Origin: Plantago major
Lineage: Eukaryota; Streptophyta; Magnoliopsida; Lamiales; Plantaginaceae
Length of the DNA: 64,000 nt
Assembly (NCBI GenBank): GCA_026545765.1
Contig: CM048839.1
Location: 6,869,835-6,933,834 of the forward strand
Direction of reading: 5' to 3'
This document shows positions 1 through 12,910 of this stretch, in pieces. The translations under genes were made by a program, and so were the position numbers. Each line of letters begins with the position of its first letter. Within the stretch, counting starts at the first letter, position 1. The notes beneath the pieces are model-generated. The model was not told the DNA's origin and ran no database searches. It saw only the letters and a list, made by a program, of their open reading frames with translations.

Positions 1-881
1 CTTTGCATAGATCCCATACTTAACAGTTAACAATATTTATTATACCATATTCTATATGTTACAACTTGATTAGAATGCTCAGTGGAGTACATTATCAGCA
101 AGATGATCCAACATATTTCCTTAATTGCATTCAATACAGACAAAGCAGCATGAACAGTTAAAGAAGTCGAAAAAAGATCTTTGTGAAAGCAGGATAACAT
201 TTCATCATGGAGATGTAGATTCTTAAAAGCTGAATTTATTCTCTGTCCTGTTTTCTTCTATGGTTCTTAAGTAGACAAATCCCTCTAAAGTCTTCAGGTT
301 TTGCAAGTTTATAGGCCAACTAGCATTACCCCACCTTACCACCAGAAAAGATCCTCTGACCTTAAATGTTGTGTCACAAATTGTAACACATCACAGTGAA
401 GTAAACTCATGTATCCAATGGATTAGCAACCCCATGGAGTCACTCCTTGGAGTGTGGTGTTATAGTGCGTTCGCTAAAAAAAGAAAAGATGAATGAAAGT
501 GAAACGGACTTTTGTCTTACCGTGTTCTTTTCTTGGATACATATATTAAAAGTTTTAAATGATTCTATGATCTATCAAACTGTTTAAATTTCCGACCTAA
601 TTGAAGCTAGAAAGAAAACACAGAAAGAAAATATGGTAGTAACGGGAAGAAATCTTTCTGTATTTTTATTTTGCATTGAGTTTGTGAAAATGTCAAAACA
701 TTTCCTAAAATGTCCAAAAAATTAGAAATTTCGACCAACCAAAACTCGTCTTCAAAGCAAAACTTTGATTCTATGGTGCATCATGTCTAATAATGAATGA
801 CACACATCGAACCACAATGGCACGCGGCACACATAATTGTGACAGAGAAGATTCAGTTCTGCTTCTAACATCTCTGATGCC
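1..881. other. 5' flank, no gene recognised
   Basis: AT-rich sequence with only short open frames and no recognisable coding exon on either strand. The last few hundred bases are presumably the promoter region of the RADIALIS-like gene that follows. Confidence 0.5.
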
Positions 882-888
882 TATAAAA
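882..888 (+). promoter_or_regulatory. Putative TATA box of RADIALIS-like gene 1
   Basis: TATAAAA lies 187 bp upstream of the start codon at 1069 and is followed by a pyrimidine/C-rich leader, which suits a long 5' UTR. This is a consensus match only. Confidence 0.45.
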
Positions 889-1068
889 CAGCAACATTTC
901 ACCCTTCACTTGCACCATCCCACCTCAGTAAGTTTATTCTGTGTACTCTCTACACATTCTTACTATTTTCAATTCTTACATTTCTTCTACGAGCAACATT
1001 TTGTATAAGTCATTCAGATCACTCTTCTCTAACATCTATTCATTTTTTAACCAGTTCCTGAACAAGAA

Positions 1069-2148
1069 ATGGCATCGAATTCTATCAGCTGTGGCTCAGG
1101 CAGGGCTTGGACAGCTAAGGAAAACAAAGCCTTTGAAAAGGCATTGGCTGTATATGACAAGGACATGCCTGACCGTTGGTCCAACGTAGCCAGGGTTGTT
1201 GGGAGCCGAACGGCAGAAGAGGTCAAGAAGCACTATGAGGAGCTTGAAGAAGATGTAAAATACATAGAGAGTGGCAAAGTACCGTTCCCCCAGTACTGGA
1301 CATCTGGAGCAGGAGTTCACAACATAAGGGATATGAAGAGAAGAGGTAACTTAAATTTAAGGGCAACATTATTGTGCTCAGCTATATTTGAACTAGATAG
1401 ATATGAGGCTTTCTTGTGGGCACATTAAATAATAAATAATACGGATAGCTATTACTTGCCACCTGCTATTTTAAGGCATTTTCGCAGTCTTACTTCTTTT
1501 TGGGTTGTTAATGCTTACATTAATCTAGATAAACATTAAACACTGCTAAATTACCTAAAACATGTGGAACAGCAAAATAAACATAGAATCCCTCATCATG
1601 AGACATAAAAATGAGTTGGCCTTACTAAAACTAGGTAATAAATTACCATGTAGCTAAAAAAAGTTAGTAAACAAAAAAACAATTGACTAATGCATGTGCT
1701 TGTCTCCACCAATGGTTTGTCAAGGGTTTGTTTATACCATCTCATGCAGCATATTACGTATAATTTGAATAAGTAAAATGAGAGTCATAATTAACGATCA
1801 TGTTAGGCGTTCTTTAACACCAACAAGCAGTACACAATCTTTTTACCTCATGTAGGCTCTCGAAGATAACACTGTATCACAATGTAGATTTTAATACATG
1901 CTAAATCAATGTACAACAAGATCATAGGTTGAAGGTGTATATGAACAACGGAAAACATGCCAATCTTAAATGCCTAGGAAATGTCGGTGGAGTCCATCTC
2001 ACAGTTATGTTAGGTTAGGAGTGGGGCTCAAATAGTTAACAAACTACCGACCACAGACCCAAATCTTAAAATTAGACTCTTGTGGTTTCTACCATTTCAT
2101 TCTTAGTATTACTATCTTAAAAAATCTCCAAATTGCTGTGCAGGATGA
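1069..2148 (+). CDS. RADIALIS-like single-MYB (SANT) transcription factor
   Basis: A small nuclear single-MYB protein of the RAD/RL (RSM) family, which antagonises other MYB proteins; RADIALIS itself controls floral dorsoventral asymmetry. Exon 1 (1069-1345) encodes the SANT core with the family signatures [34 protein letters not shown] and [11 protein letters not shown]. The spaced tryptophans (W in RAW, W in DRW) and the tyrosine in KKHY are present. A good donor (AG|GTAAC) ends exon 1 and a plausible acceptor (TGCAG) lies at 2143. That splice gives a 93-aa product, the length I recall for RADIALIS, but TGA follows at once. The conserved tail RNLKL is readable just downstream in a frame that this splice does not reach. 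If unspliced, the open frame runs to 1428 (119 aa). The N-terminal assignment is firm and the C-terminus is unresolved. Confidence 0.85.
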
Positions 2149-3021
2149 GAAATCTTAAGCTATGGTAAATCCCTGTCGAGGCATAAAACTACTGTACAAT
2201 CTCTACAAAATGCAGCACGAGTTCGAGAACCACGCGGTGCCACTTCAGCTGATTTGCCTAGTGTTTCTATTTACCAGTTATCTATAATTTCCGCCATGCT
2301 CCTTTTCCACCATATATAACATATGTGAAGCATAAGACTCATCCTAGTCTGTAATCCTAATGTGATAATGAATTATTCATTATGCTCTACCGGAAAATTT
2401 CTCCAACTTCTGTTCAATTTCCAGTAAGTTGTTCATTAATTTTTGAGTTTTTGACTGGCTTCTAATGTGATAATCATTCATTAATCAACGATTCTTAATT
2501 AGTTATTTTTGAGTCATAAGATTGGCTTCTACCGAAGCTCCCCAGGGAACTTAATTATACAAGAGTATAATTGGTATCAGCATCAATTATTACAGGGTAA
2601 AAGTTCATTCACCAGGAACCAGAGTTAAAATATGCAATAAACAATATCCAAGATGCATCACCTGTGAGGTAGTGCATCAAGAACCCCACAGAACAACATA
2701 GATAGGCCTCATTTGTAAAATTAATTCTCTTCGACAACATTCTATTCGTATTTCTCCATGAATATATCAAGACGACGAGGCTCTAAGAAATTCCCCACTT
2801 ATTAAGCTGTTACTATTTGGAGAAAATGGGAATAATGATTATTAAAGTACCGTACCTTATCCAAAATCAATTCCCTACACTGATCTACTATCTTTACCAC
2901 ACTGAGTACGAGTATTAAAATTTCAAATAGCTGCTCAAACTGAAGTAGACAATATTGTTAAACATCATTATTAGCATGTGACATCTGATGCCCTGTCTTT
3001 CTCCAAGTCCATAGTCAAAAC
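2149..3021. other. Intergenic / 3' flanks
   Basis: No convincing exon is seen. This stretch holds the 3' flank of the RADIALIS-like gene (+) and of the small minus-strand gene, which converge here. Confidence 0.4.
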
Positions 3022-3380
3022 TTACTCATGAGCCACCGTTGTTCGGAGAGGCAGAGAACTTTCCACTTCCTTCATTTCTGAGTTCCTTTCTGCAACAACT
3101 TTTGACATGCCAAACATCTGGAAGTGCATAAAACCAAAAGGTAAGCAATTTATTTATTATATCAAAGCAAGGCTAAAAGAGTAAGGCAGACCTTCTTGAT
3201 AGTCTTCTGGAAACAAGTCTTGTGTTCGTCCATTGATGCATTAATAAATTCATCAATGTGATCCTTAACATCTTCAAGGAAAGTTGCACTTTCACTCTTC
3301 TTCTTCCGACATGAAGCCATGGCTGGGTTTGAAGCTCCAGGTGACTGCACCTTCTCGCTTGAACTTGCATCAGTTGCCAT
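3022..3380 (-). CDS. Small conserved plant protein of unknown function (94 aa)
   Basis: Two coding exons on the minus strand: 3380-3192 (63 codons, starting MATDASSSEK) and 3117-3022 (31 residues and TAA), joined by a 74-bp intron with GT (3191) and AG (3118) ends. The protein has a low-complexity Ser/Lys N-terminus. A charged helical core follows (FLEDVKDHIDEFINASMDEH, then KTIKKMFGMSKVVAER) and the tail ends TTVAHE. I recall similar about 100-aa proteins in many angiosperms but know no function. No signal peptide or membrane segment is visible. A noncoding first exon is likely: a donor (AAAAG|GTATCT) ends at 4469 and an acceptor at 3393 sits just upstream of the ATG. That leader exon (about 4469-4630) is rich in CTTCTT on the coding strand, as many plant 5' UTRs are. 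Copy 1 of repeat R1 begins only about 20 bp upstream of it. Confidence 0.75.
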
Positions 3381-4646
3381 TGTAAATATCAACTGGATAG
3401 AAGAGCATAGTATTAGGACAAAGCAACAAATCAGGCATAAATAACCAACGGGCTAGCAACAAAAGAGAAAATTCTAGTCATATACACTCCCGGACCATAT
3501 GTGAAACAGAAAAAGAGTAAGGGGCGCCGAATATAAACCAAACAATGTGTATAGATCTTAATCAAACATGTACATTGAAGCTTAATTATGGCACCAATCG
3601 GACAGGTTTCTCGTGTCAAGAAGTCTTATAAAGGTAACTAAAGGGCCCCCCCTTACTAATTGTTAAACATAAAAAGGTCAGGCGCTTGGTAGTCTAATCA
3701 TTTATGTATGACCAGTTTAGTACAGAAGTGATACTCAAACCTACACCTAACAATCTTCCAGGTCCACCATGTCAAGCATCAAACCTGGATCATGCCTTTA
3801 TAAAACTATTCTAAACATCCATGTACTGCATAGCTTGATAATGATATCCCATCCTGATACATAAAAAACCGACTTAAAACTTAAAAGCCATCACCAACGA
3901 TCTCCCAAACTAGTGTATGACCCTCAGAGTAATTCGCACAAAAAACTATTGAACAGTAATCTAAAAGAGTCATCCACACACAGTTTCTATTTTACTTGAA
4001 ACCCTTGGGTTCAACTTAAAGGCAGCAGTATTCGTCATCAGAAAAAGCAAAGGCAAGTAACAGCTGAATCAATGCTTTTAGGAACTAACTTATAATCTAA
4101 GCAGATAAAACATCGCTCGAACCAGTGCTTCATATAATCCAACCAAAATTTAACTAAAATCTCCAGAGACAACAAATATGAGCTCACCGGTGCATTTTTA
4201 GGCTCCTTTCCTCTCAACACTGAATAATTCACACATTTAAACAAATTCACAATCATGTCCGTTCTTTAACAATACCTCGATTAAACCAAAGCAGTAAAAC
4301 ACACCGATTTTGAACTAGTTATGTAACATAATCTTATAGCATTACTGCAAACGATAGCTCAAATTCTCAACCGCAAATCGATACAATCAAACCGATCAAT
4401 CACTATAAACAACAAACTAAGCAGATTAATTCGCATAAGAAGACGTAGAAGAGTTCTTTAAGAGATACCTTTTGGATGAGAAGAATTTGTTGTGGTAGAG
4501 AAGAAGAGAGGGGAAAGAGAAGAAGACGGTAGGGACGAAGAAAGGGGACTGGAAGAGACGAATGGGACTGGAAGAAGAAGCGATTGAAACTTGAAGAAGA
4601 AGGAATCGAGCAGACGGAAGAGAAACAGGCGGCTGAATATGTAGAT

Positions 4647-5370
4647 AGTGAATTGGGCCGGCCGGGTTGATTGGGTTTCCTTGTAAAAATTATAAAAATT
4701 ATAATATCAAGCAGATCGTCGAGTATATATATATTCGAACTCGACTCGATTAATTTATTGATCTATAATACATACTCAAATTCGAGCTCGAGCTCGATCA
4801 TTCGAGTAACGAGTCGAGCTTTTTTCGAGTCGAGCTCGAGCTGCTCGAAAAAAGCTCGACTCGTTTACAGGCCTATCTTAAACTAAGTCAGCGTCAGGTC
4901 TCAAGTCGGAACACTTCTATGCCCTAAGGTTAAGGTAGGGTAACTAGATGTAATTCCATTCTTTAGGATATATAGGGCATGGCTGCATGGGTACGTCTCT
5001 TCCCTCCCCGATAGCTTATAAGATTTTATCAAGGGTGAATGTATACGATTATCAATAATGGCGATGAAATATGAGTGCTAGCTCTTATTTTCATTCAATC
5101 TAGGACCCATGAAGAATATCATATCGTAGTTTGTAACATGTAACATGCCAAACTCTAATTCATCTTGTATCAAACTGGTTCGTGAACTATCAAACTCAAG
5201 TCGAAATTGTCAGTAATCGCTCTTGACATTTTCACCCTAACTGAGTCATGAGTGAATTGGGAAACCAATGAGGCTCATTCTTGCCGAGGAGGTTAAGATC
5301 CCATACACTTTTATTCCAAGAGGAGTTCATTCAATTCCCCATCTATATATCTTCATTTCGAATGAAACTT
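4647..5370. repeat. Dispersed repeat R1, copy 1
   Basis: About 720 bp, nearly identical to 30503-31242 in the same orientation, from TAGTGAATTGGGCCGGCC to CGAATGAAACTT. Flanks differ immediately on both sides. It contains an internal hairpin of GAGTCGAGC/GCTCGACTC arms around 4809-4864 and a short (AT)n. No coding frame and no clear terminal repeat is seen, so the family is unknown. Confidence 0.8.
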
Positions 5371-5391
5371 TCTCGGTGATATTTTTTAGTA

Positions 5392-5648
5392 CTCCCTCCG
5401 TCCCGCAGAACTTCATACATTTGCCATTTTTAGCCGTACCACAGAACTTCATACATTACTAAAAAAGGAAGCTACCCCACACCCACCAAATAATAAACAA
5501 TCTCAACTTTACACTCAAATTACACATTTTGCTACTAAAAGTACACTTTTTTCCAACTTTTATATATTCTATCATTACTTTAACTTTTCACATAACATTG
5601 CGCGCCTAACCTTATTGTTTGAACTGTGAAGTTCTTCGGGACTGAGAC
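5392..5648. mobile_element. Stowaway-type MITE upstream of synthetase copy A
   Basis: Starts TA|CTCCCTCCGTCCCGCAGAAC, the usual Stowaway (Tc1/mariner) end with a TA target. The far end (GAAGTTCTTCGGGACTGAGA) is a decayed inverted version. The same insertion precedes synthetase copy C (22200-22447), and its last 70 bp precede copy B, so it was in place before the duplication. Confidence 0.75.
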
Positions 5649-5814
5649 GAGCTCGAGCTCGGCACGAGCTCGATCAGACCAAATGAGCCGATTTGCCCGT
5701 TTGAAAGGGAAAAAAAAAAAAAAAAGCCCTTCTTATCACTGCCTATCCTCTTCTTCGTCTCCCAAAACAGACTAAGCTCACCTTTGAGCCAAAACTCCAG
5801 TCTCAGCTCAAAAT

Positions 5815-7296
<1,482 letters not shown>

Positions 7297-7314
7297 AAAA
7301 ATTGAACTTATTGT

Positions 7315-7383
7315 TTGAACTTTTCGCATAACATTGCGCGCCTAACCTTATTGTTTGAACTTTGAAGTTCTCCGGGACTGAGA
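7315..7383. mobile_element. Stowaway MITE remnant (3' part) before copy B
   Basis: The sequence from CATAACATTGCGCGCCTAAC to CTCCGGGACTGAGAC matches the last part of the MITE preceding copies A and C. The 5' part is missing because copy A's intron 2 is joined here, marking the junction of the tandem duplication at about 7297-7315. Confidence 0.75.
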
Positions 7384-7525
7384 CGAGCTCGATCAGACCA
7401 AATGAGCCGATTTGCCCGTTTGAAAGGAAAAAAAAAGCCCTTCTGAACACTGCCTATCCTCTTATTCGTCTCCCAAAACAGACTCAGCTCACCTTTGAGC
7501 CAAAACTCCATTATCAGCTCAAAAT

Positions 7526-9302
7526 ATGAGCAGCCGCATGGCACCCCCATGGCTATGTATACAAAGAATTTGTGCATTTCCAGAATTATCTTTCCCTCTA
7601 CCTTGATTTTTTTCGCGGAAAACGAGCTTTCCGAGTTTCAACCTCTTCTTCCATGGCCACCACTGATCCCTCATCCATTCGCGTTCGTTTCGCTCCTTCG
7701 CCCACCGGAAACCTGCACGTAGGTGGTGCCGATCGCCTCTCTTCAACTACATTTGCTGTCAGTCCAAGCGTAAGTTCGTTCTCCGAATCGAAGACACTGA
7801 TTTGGAGAGATCCACAAAGGAGTCTGAGGACGCTGTGCTTCGTGATCTTACCTGGCTTGGCCTCCAGTGGGACGAAGGTCTGCCGATGTCGTATTGTTTA
7901 GTTTTGTTGTTGTGTTTGATTTATACTATGTGTTTGATGGTTGTTACATTCGTATTTGCTTTTATCTGAAGTGTTTGATGTATGATAAGTGATTGATGAT
8001 TGTTACATTCGTATCAGAAGTGTTGATGAGTGTTATTGACTTGATTAGGGCATCATTTATTTAGTTTTGTTGCTGTATTTTATGGTGTTACATTTGTATT
8101 GCTTTTACTGTGTGATGTATCTGAAGTGTTTGATGTATGCTAAGAGCCAAGTGTTTGATGATTGTTACATTCGTATCTGAAGCGTTGATGAGTGTTATTG
8201 ACTTGATTAGGGCCTCATTTGTTTACACTTGTTGCTGTGCTTGATGTATGCTAAGTGTTTGATGATTGTTAGTTGTTATTACATTCGTATTGTTTTTACT
8301 GTGTGCTGTAATCGAAGTGTTTGATGAGTTTTGTGGACTTGATTAGGGCCTCATTTGCTTACTTTTGTTGCTGTGTTTGATGTATGCTAAGTGTTTGATG
8401 ATTGTTAGATGTTGTTACATTCGTATTGTTTTTACTGTATGCTGTAATGGAAGTGTTTGATGAGTTTTGTGGACTTGATTAGGGCCTCATTTGTTTACGT
8501 TTGTTTTTGTGTATGATGTATGCCAAGTGTTTGATGATTGTTAGTTTTTACATTCGTATTTGCTTTAAATGTGTGTTGTATCTGAAGTGTTTGATGAGTG
8601 TTATGGACTCGATTAGGGCCTCATTTGTTTACTTCTGTTGCTGCTTTTGATGTATGTTGTGTGTTTGATGATAGATAGTTGTTACATTCGTATTTGCTTT
8701 TATTGTGTGTTGAAGTGTTTGATGAGTGTTATGGACTTTACAGGGCCTCATCTGTTTACTTTTGTTGTTGCGTTTGATGTATGCTATGTGTTTGATGATT
8801 GTTACATGCTTACATTCGTATTTGTTTTTATTGCTGCTGTATCCGAAGTATGTGTTATGGACTCGATTAGGGCCTGATGTTGGTGGTAGTTATGGACCGT
8901 ATAGACAGTCGGAGAGGAATGTGCTTTACAAGCAGTATGCTGATAAGCTTCTGGAGTCTAGTCATGTGTATCGATGTTTCTGCTCAAGTGTGGTATGCGT
9001 TGTTAACTATTAACTACTTAAGTGTTTGTTTCGTTTTCGAACTTCATTAGCCATTTTGTGCGAGGAGTTTGGAAGTGACAATTACTTCTAGCTTTAAATT
9101 TGTGATGTGGTATTTTGTACTGCGTGGGCAATTAGAGCTTAGTTTTTGAAGCAAAGTTACTTTTCTATTGACACTGTTGTAATATCTGAACAAGTTTGCC
9201 AAAGTGTTAGATTGATACATAAAATACTTTTTGTCTTTCACGCCATGAAACACGAACTACTTGTTAAACAACTGAAATTTGCCCTCCTTTAGAAACATTG
9301 AT
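7526..9302 (+). pseudogene. Glutamyl-tRNA synthetase 5' fragment, copy B
   Basis: Second truncated duplicate: exon 1 (7526-7877), intron 1 with minisatellite, exon 2 (8871-8992) and more of intron 2 than copy A, to about 9302. It is more damaged than copy A. A TGA arises in the transit-peptide region (CCT TGA where copy C reads CCT CCA). The segment after VGGA is rearranged and out of frame through what should be [14 protein letters not shown]. The codon before the exon-2 donor has changed from GAG to GTG. Homology to copy C ends abruptly where a truncated copia fragment begins. Confidence 0.9.
7890..8868 (+). repeat. Intronic minisatellite in synthetase copy B
   Basis: Same unit family as in copies A and C, with about seven GATTAGGG-type unit ends counting the genuine exon-2 acceptor. 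Units differ from each other by scattered substitutions and small indels. Confidence 0.85.
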
Positions 9303-10920
9303 ATGGACTACATAGGCCACAATCCTTAACAAACGGGGTAAAAAGCAATTTTAACATTTCCTGTAAAGAGACTTTTATCATAAATAATGTGATATGATGC
9401 ACCTGAGTCTATTATCCAACTATTTAAAGAACCTTTAGAGATTACATTAGCTGTAAGTTTCATACCTGCATAGTTCAGCTCAGGTGTTCCTTCTGTCATA
9501 GGATCAGGTGGAGTGTTGGCATTTTGTTGACTAGTGTTAGCAGAGATGGCACCTTGATTTTGCTGTGCAAAATTCATGAGTTGGTGCAGCTGGTCATTAG
9601 TAAGGCTAACAGAGTTCCCTTGTGCTATATTTCCTGAGAAAGATGGAGTAGGCTTGGAACCAGCATTGTTTCTCCAACTCTTTCCCTTATAAGAGCCTTT
9701 GTTAACTCCATCAAAAGGCTTCTTACTTTGTGGAAAACCATGAATCTTAAAGCAAGTATCCACAGTGTGGTTGCTAAGATTTGGGCAGTTTGGACAATAC
9801 AGCCCCCTTTTGTCTTTTCTTTTAAAACCAACATTCATGGCAGAAGAATCATATGCCATGAAAGCATGTTCTCTTGAAGATCTTTGTGATTCTTCCTGTA
9901 AAACCATGGCACATGCCTTATCAAGTGATGGTTTAGGATCAATGAGCAAGATCTGTCCTCTTACCATGTCAAAAGAATCACTTAATCCCATTAGGAACTT
10001 AAAGATCTTATCAACTTCTCTCAGTTTTTCAACTTCTTCACAAACTTTGCAAGAATCATCTTTGCATAAACCAGTAGGTATTGGTCTGTAGTCATCAAGT
10101 TCTTCCCATAAAGCTGACAACTTAGTAAAGAAATCAGTTACTGAGGAGTTACCTTGAGAAGTGACCATGATTTCTTTTTGTAGCTGAAAGATGCGTACAT
10201 CATTAGGTCGTGCATACCTCATCTTTAGTTTTAGCCAACCTTCTGCAACTGTTTTTGCATAGAAAAGTGCACTTTTGATCTCAGGTGACACACAATGCAT
10301 CATCCATGGGAGAATAATGGTGTGCTTCTTTATTGTCCTCATTTTCAGGTTGAGGTACAGTTCCATGGATGAATCCTAGTTTATTTCTGATACTGAGTGA
10401 CATTAAAAACACTCTAGACCAAGTGTGATAGTTACTCTTGTTGAGCAAAGGTGTAATGGCTCCAGAAACGGAGTTGTCAGAGTGATGAAGAAAGAGTGGG
10501 CTATTAGTGTTTTCATGCTCAGAAAGAGAGGCAACTGGGATAGAGTTTGTGGGAGGTACATCAGACATGGTTTCAAAATTGCAACAGAAAGCTGATAGGA
10601 AAGTTGAAGAGATCAAGGTGAAAGAAAAAGAACTTATGTTTAAAAGAGATGTAAATGAAGAGCATTGTTTACTGAGATGGCTCTGATACCATGTTAAAAC
10701 TTAAATAGATATTGGAGTAATATGAAGAAATGACTGTCGTGTATCTCTTATCCAAAAGAGTTACAGGAAGGATCATTTAAATACAGAAACATGGGAAATG
10801 TATGCTTGATCAACAAGCTTTGATTCTAGCTAAAATACAAAACAATTGTACTGGATAAAAGTGTACGCGTAATCCTTGATCGCCAAGCTTTTAATATCCA
10901 TCGTCGATTGTGGTTTTAAC
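9303..10920 (-). mobile_element. Ty1/copia LTR retrotransposon fossil (5' LTR, PBS, gag, start of protease)
   Basis: Minus-strand fragment. An LTR of about 230 bp lies at roughly 10692-10920 (inner end TGTTAAAAC, outer end near GTTTTAACG). A primer-binding site complementary to initiator tRNA-Met is at 10678-10691. A gag region follows, with the copia Gag fold (SNYHTWSRVFLMSLSIRNKL, later VTDFFTKLSALWEELDDY) and a CxxC-type knuckle. It ends in the protease start (WIIDSGASYHI). Integrase, RT, RNase H and the second LTR are absent. It is truncated and broken. Age cannot be set without a second LTR, but the well-kept gag suggests a fairly young insertion. Confidence 0.85.
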
Positions 10921-12459
10921 GGGCGAGATCAAAAAGTACCAATTGTACCTTCTGCAACCCTAGGCGAGAGCGTTTTTGTCCGTTTGCTGGAGGAAGACGA
11001 CGAACTTGGTTGAGGCAGAGAAAACGTAAAAACGTTTGACACTTTTCCCTTTAATTCTGTGAAGTTTCGTTTCCGCTTTTCATAATAGTCCTTTCCTGAT
11101 TTCTCTTCGTTCAATTAAGTCTCAAATTTCTTCGCACCAACCATAGAGGTCCTAATACTTTTGAAATCTTTGCAATCAACTCTTGTGAAATTGCATTTTT
11201 GGTCCTTTAATTTCCAATACACATTACGTACACGAGCCACATAAACAATCTCACGTCTTCTCAAATTGTCCTAAAAGAGAAAACTGTGTCTGGAAAATTA
11301 TTAAAAATTATTAGTTAATTAATTTACTAAGTAACAACATAAAAATCAACTAATATATGAACTATTTAACCAGTAAATAAGTTAACTATTAGCTAACTCA
11401 TCGGGTATCTTTATTTTATCGGTTTGGTTGACAAATTATTAGTTATATACTAACAAATCGCAATCTTTGGTCTCGCAATTTTCGTCAGTAGTAAGTCAAT
11501 ATATGGCTCCTTTACACGAGTGTGAGTGCTTGACAATTCGAGCCGACTAATTACTTCTTTTGATGTGTGAAACTGGGAAATGTGATATCTTAATCTTGAT
11601 TTAACTGTGTGTGCTGAATTTCCACTTATAACCAAGTCACCAATAGACTGCGCCAAATTTCTTATACTTGGACTATTAGAGATGTTACATTACGCTGTTA
11701 ATGCACATTACTCAGATTACTCAGATTGAGAATAACAATTATTAAATCCTACACATTACCCTACCCTAAAGGTTATATGTTCGATTCCCGTCGAGAGCGA
11801 AATTATGTTCTAGTGTATTATATAATTTCCCTGCTCTTTTAACTCCTCCAAGCTAGTATTTGCAATCTGTCGTCTCAATCCTTGCATCCAGTTCGTGTGA
11901 CTGTGTTTTGTTTTGATTCATTCTGATATTTGATCCCCTTTTCTTTTACTCCGAATAGAGTTGTCAATTATCATACGAGGAGTTATTGTTAATTTGATGG
12001 AATTTTGCTTCTTGCTTTACTCAGCGAAGATCGATCGATTGCATTTTTTACGATGGATATAGTGGATAGGTGTTAGAAATATTAAGAAGTAGACATTCTA
12101 TCTAGATTTACCTCGATGTTCACCGCGTATGAATTTGTGATTTCAACCCCGATGTTAAATTACATATATGAGGTTTTTCCGAGGGTTAGAGGGGGCGAAA
12201 TCCAAAATTTTCGAAAATATTACCTATAATTTTTTTTCCCCAAACGCCCACCCCTGCCTGCCCAACCCGTCAATTGACAGATTGATAAAAAATGGAGCCA
12301 TGTATATCTTAAGAAAACGTTGGTCGGAAAATTACGGTTTTACATTCGGGCCAGCCTGAAATTTACCAGGCCGGCTAAGCCCATGCGCGGGCGGACTTCC
12401 TGCACAGGGGCTCAATTCTTGGGCCCAAAGGCCCAAGCGGCCAAGCCCAGCTTAATTTG
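10921..12459. other. Intergenic, AT-rich
   Basis: No gene recognised on either strand. A short stretch near 11770 (GTTCGATTCCCGTCGAGAG) resembles a tRNA-type B box but has no matching A box or cloverleaf. Confidence 0.4.
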
Positions 12460-12910
12460 AAGCTTAGAAAAAAGTAGATTCTCGGAAACTAAAGCCTGAA
12501 AGCTCGAGCTCTGCTCGTTATCATTTTGTGTGTTGGGCTGAAATGATCGAGTTGAAAATTTAATTTCGAGCTCGAGTTCGAAAATTGAGTTTCGAACGAA
12601 ATAATTTGAATTTCATTCGGCTCGTGAGCTCGATTTTTTTTCAAATCGAACCTTTAAAGCTTGAAAGTTTTCGTGAGCTTGAAAACTTATTTCGAAATGT
12701 TTCAAAGTTCTCGAAAATTTCCAAAAATGAAGTAGGGTTTTGTTTTTTTTTTAATTTTTAAATATATATTATATATTATATAATTAATAATAACTATAAC
12801 CGAAATGCTTCGACGAAATTTTACAAAGCTCATTCGAAAACTCAATCAGCCTAAAAACATTTCGAATGAAGAAACTTTTTATCGGAAATTTCGATAAAAG
12901 CTGGTTCGCT
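12460..12910. repeat. GCTCGA/TTCGAA-rich degenerate repeat region
   Basis: A patch of repeated GAGCTCGA, TTTCGAAA and related short palindromes with several self-complementary stretches and an (AT)n tract at about 12764-12785. It resembles the CTCGA-rich core of R1 in composition but not in alignment. Probably an old foldback element. Confidence 0.4.

Noticed and set aside
9765-10091. Plus-strand frame opposite the copia gag region
   Set aside because: Shadow of the minus-strand Gag coding sequence.
11740-11800. tRNA or tRNA-derived SINE suggested by GTTCGATTCCCGTCGAGAG
   Set aside because: Only a B-box-like stretch is present. No A box at the right distance, no acceptor stem pairing and no poly(A) or target duplication.
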